This document shows, in pieces, positions 61,665 to 64,000 of a stretch of DNA of 64,000 nt (position 1 is the first letter of the stretch; every line of letters starts with the position of its first letter). Where the stretch lies: the NCBI RefSeq assembly GCF_040253635.1, contig NZ_JBEJGX010000003.1, positions 2,976,001-3,040,000 on the forward strand, read 5' to 3'. A program made the translations under genes and the position numbers. This stretch comes from Streptomyces sp. Edi2 (GTDB taxonomy: Bacteria; Actinomycetota; Actinomycetes; Streptomycetales; Streptomycetaceae). The notes under the pieces were generated by a model. It saw only the letters and a list, made by a program, of their open reading frames with translations, was not told the origin of the DNA and did not search any database.

Positions 61665-62876
61665 TCACGGCAGGCGGTTGGTGCTGCCGGGCTGCGGTTC
61701 GGCGGCGTTGAGTTCGGTGACAACGGCGGTGGGCTTCCCGGCGAGGGCCACCCCGATGTAGCGGTTGATGCCGGGCAGGCCCGCGGCCTTCAAGATGCCG
61801 CGTCGGAGGTGCAGTTGCCAGGCGGCGTCCGGGACGAACCACCGGGCGGCCTTGCGTGCAGTGCGCTGTTTGTCGGCGACCACCGGCCGCCAGATGCGTT
61901 CGTAGTGGTCCAGTGCGGCTTCGACCGAGTCGCTGCGGTGGAGTTGTTCGGCCAGGACGTAGGCGCCGGCGATGCCCAGGGACGCGCCTTGTCCGGCGAG
62001 GAGGGAAACGGCCTGGCAGGCGTCGCCCACGAGCGTGACCCGGCTACGGCTCCAGTGCGGCAGGTCGATCTGGGCGACCTGGTCGTAGTAGACGCAGTCA
62101 GCGGGTGGGCACTGCTCCAGTGCCCGAGGCACGACCCAGCCGAGCCCGGCGTACTCCCGTAGGAGCGCGGAGCGGACATCGGTGGGCAGGGTTGGGTCGG
62201 GGGTGCGGTGTACGGCGAAGGCGGCCACCCTGCCGTCGCGCAGGCCGTAGAAGCCCATCTGCCGGCCGAGCGTGTCGGTGAGGCAGAACCGGTCCCGCAC
62301 CTGGGCGTGAACGTCCGGAGCATCGAAGACGAACGCGGCAGTGTGAAAGCCGAGATAGCGCAGGCAGCGTGCCTCATCACCGTGGACCATGGAGCGCACG
62401 GTGGAGTGGATGCCATCGGCTCCGACGAGCAGATCGGCGGTGAGGGTGCTGCCGTCCGTGAGGGTCAGGCATACGCCGGTGGCGTGGTTGTCGATGTGCC
62501 GGATGCTGGTGGCGAAGCGCAGGTCGACCCGCTCGGAGAGGCTCTCGCGAAGGGCCTGTTCGAGGTCGGGCCGCATGAGGCTCAGCAATCGGCCCCGTAC
62601 CGCCCGGCCGAACTGCGCATACGTCAGCCGGGCGCGGGTGTGCCCGTTGTCGTCGACGGAGGCGGCTTCCTCGACCGGGTAGGCGAGCTGTTGCAGCCGG
62701 GGCAGGACACCCATGGCATCGACGGCGTCATAGCCGGGTCCGAAAAAGTCGATCATGTATCCCTGAGTGCGGGGGCCGGACGCCTTCTCCAGCACCACGA
62801 CCTCCCAGCCGAGGGTGTCCAGGCGCTGAGCGAGGGCGAGGCCGGCGATCCCGGCACCGCAGATGACTGCCTTCAT
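61665..62876 (-). CDS. FAD-dependent monooxygenase (PHBH/TetX fold)
   Basis: 403 residues from ATG 62876 with AAAGG upstream. FAD-binding GAGIAGLALAQRLDTLGWEV then VVLEK (7-30), the LTADLLVGADGIHSTVRSMV segment (DG motif), and VTLVGDACQAVSLLAGQGAS (GD motif). Class A flavin monooxygenases hydroxylate aromatic or polyketide substrates, and some inactivate drugs. Convergent with the ArsR gene and next to an MFS exporter, so it may be part of a resistance or detoxification set. Substrate not predictable. Confidence 0.92.
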   Translation of the reverse strand: MKAVICGAGIAGLALAQRLDTLGWEVVVLEKASGPRTQGYMIDFFGPGYDAVDAMGVLPRLQQLAYPVEEAASVDDNGHTRARLTYAQFGRAVRGRLLSLMRPDLEQALRESLSERVDLRFATSIRHIDNHATGVCLTLTDGSTLTADLLVGADGIHSTVRSMVHGDEARCLRYLGFHTAAFVFDAPDVHAQVRDRFCLTDTLGRQMGFYGLRDGRVAAFAVHRTPDPTLPTDVRSALLREYAGLGWVVPRALEQCPPADCVYYDQVAQIDLPHWSRSRVTLVGDACQAVSLLAGQGASLGIAGAYVLAEQLHRSDSVEAALDHYERIWRPVVADKQRTARKAARWFVPDAAWQLHLRRGILKAAGLPGINRYIGVALAGKPTAVVTELNAAEPQPGSTNRLP

Positions 62877-62984
62877 GCGGAACGACCTTTGCTTTCATCG
62901 GGCACCGGCGAAAAGTGCCGGTGTCTTGCGAGAGAGCTGGTGCGGTCTCCACCGTGCGTGCTGCAGGTGCTGCGTCGGCTCAGG

Positions 62985-64000
62985 TCAGGTGGTGGCGGGT
63001 GTGTGGAGCACGCGCAGGGCGCTTTGGTGGGTGAGCCAGCCCAGGAGGTGGTCCTTGTCCGGGTCGAGGACGGGCAGTCCGGTACCGGGTGCGGCGACCA
63101 GGACGTGCAGGGCGGTGGACAGCGGCATGTCGGCGGTGACGGGTGGAGTCGTTTCGGCGAGGTCCCCAGCGACGGCCGGCGGTGTGGTGTCGACGTCGGG
63201 GCGTTCGGCGAGCGCCTCGGCCACGGCGCGGGCCGTGAGTGTGCCCAGATAGCGACCTTCGGCGTCGACGACGGGTAGCGCACCGTGATCGGACAGGCGC
63301 ACGAGGTCTCCCGCTTCCGAGAGCTCGGTGGCAGCCGGCAGCGGTGCGGGAGCCCCCTCCATGACCGATCCCACGATCTGCGTGCCGAGTTTGGCTCCGG
63401 GGGCCGGTGCGTTCAGGTCGATGCCCCGGCGGCGGAGCTTGAGGGTGTAGATGGTGTCGTGGGAGAGAAGTCGGCTGGTGAGGGTGGCCAGGACGATGGC
63501 GAGCATCAGCGGCAGGATGATCGAGTACTGGCCGGTGAGTTCGAAGAGGATGACGACGGCCGTGATGGGGGCCCGTGAGGCCCCGGCGAAGACGGCACCC
63601 ATACCGACCAGCGCGTAGGCACCGACGGCACCTGCGGTACCGGGCATCAGGTGGTGGGTGGTGGCACCGTACGCGGCGCCGAGCATGGCGCCGATGAAGA
63701 GGCTGGGGGCGAAGACGCCGCCGGAGCCGCCGATGCCGATGGTCAGGCTGGTGGCAAGGATCTTGCCGACGAGCAGGAGCAGCAGGAATCCGGCGACGTA
63801 CCCGCCGTGGGCGGCCTCCTCCAGTACGGGGTAGCCGACCCCGTACATCTCGGGCAGCACCAGCAGGACGAGGCCGAGGAGCAGGCCACCGGCAGCCGGG
63901 CGCAGCCATTCGGGGCCGCGCCAGGCCCAGTCGCAGGCGTCCTCGATCCAGTACAGGATCCGGGTGAAGCCGACGCCGACGGCTCCCGCAAGCACCCCGA
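62985..64000 (-). CDS. ClC-type chloride channel or antiporter with CBS pair, partial
   Basis: The gene runs off the window; about 337 C-terminal residues are seen. ClC marks: GIGGSGGVFAPSLFIGAMLG (second selectivity segment) and ALVGMGAVFAGASRAPITAV then VILFELTG. After the last helix come two CBS repeats (LVRLSDHGALPVVDAEGRYL, and PLSTALHVLVAAPGTGLPVL). The outward helices with the first Ser-Pro filter are missing because of the edge. Exchanges chloride for protons or conducts chloride, possibly under nucleotide control through the CBS pair. Confidence 0.92.
   Translation of the reverse strand, partial: GVLAGAVGVGFTRILYWIEDACDWAWRGPEWLRPAAGGLLLGLVLLVLPEMYGVGYPVLEEAAHGGYVAGFLLLLLVGKILATSLTIGIGGSGGVFAPSLFIGAMLGAAYGATTHHLMPGTAGAVGAYALVGMGAVFAGASRAPITAVVILFELTGQYSIILPLMLAIVLATLTSRLLSHDTIYTLKLRRRGIDLNAPAPGAKLGTQIVGSVMEGAPAPLPAATELSEAGDLVRLSDHGALPVVDAEGRYLGTLTARAVAEALAERPDVDTTPPAVAGDLAETTPPVTADMPLSTALHVLVAAPGTGLPVLDPDKDHLLGWLTHQSALRVLHTPATT

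Overview
This is a high-GC (about 70%) actinobacterial chromosome segment, almost certainly Streptomyces. The evidence is the codon bias, the frequent GTG/TTG starts, 4-bp ATGA/GTGA gene overlaps, an ssbB-dynB-dynA sporulation module, a thioester surface protein with an LAETG sorting signal, and an integrase typical of actinomycete integrative elements beside a tRNA gene.

Layout. 1-7.6 kb: end of a discoidin-domain protein, an HNH nuclease, an MscS channel, a frameshifted SUKH-3 gene, then an amino-sugar/disaccharide locus (ROK regulator, GH4 phosphoglucosidase, BadF/NagK-like kinase, FadR-type regulator). 7.9-20 kb: a long co-directional signalling locus, GlnX-GlnH-coiled-coil protein-PknG-PP2C-VWA-FHA-truncated globin. 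It resembles the mycobacterial amino-acid-sensing GlnX/GlnH/PknG module, but the phosphatase and an FHA protein (possible GarA counterpart) are encoded alongside. 20-31.5 kb, mostly minus strand: thioesterase operon, EttA, thioester surface protein, SsbB-like protein and the two dynamin-like GTPases.

31.8-46.2 kb is accessory DNA. tRNA-Arg(UCU) is followed at once by integrase and excisionase genes, a 1.65-kb gene-free stretch packed with short repeats (including about 30 same-direction CGGAC words), a MobC/relaxase pair, a 24-bp-phased inverted-repeat array, and a tightly overlapping six-gene operon. The operon encodes a Nudix hydrolase, an SDR, a phosphotransferase, a kinase-kinase-nucleotidyltransferase fusion and two small proteins, and it lies divergent to an XRE-TPR regulator. 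Two broken genes (GNAT, DUF4142) follow. No second att copy was found by eye, so the right end of the element is not fixed.

46.2-64 kb: two cation/proton antiporter-type carriers, a STAS protein, a CBS protein, and a three-gene unit (1627-residue AAA ATPase, flotillin-like SPFH protein, YqiJ/NfeD-like membrane protein) divergent from a PucR regulator whose intergenic region carries two identical-arm palindromes. Then come an MFS exporter divergent from an ArsR-like regulator, an FAD monooxygenase and a ClC chloride channel cut by the window edge.

All family assignments come from reading motifs; no database search was run.
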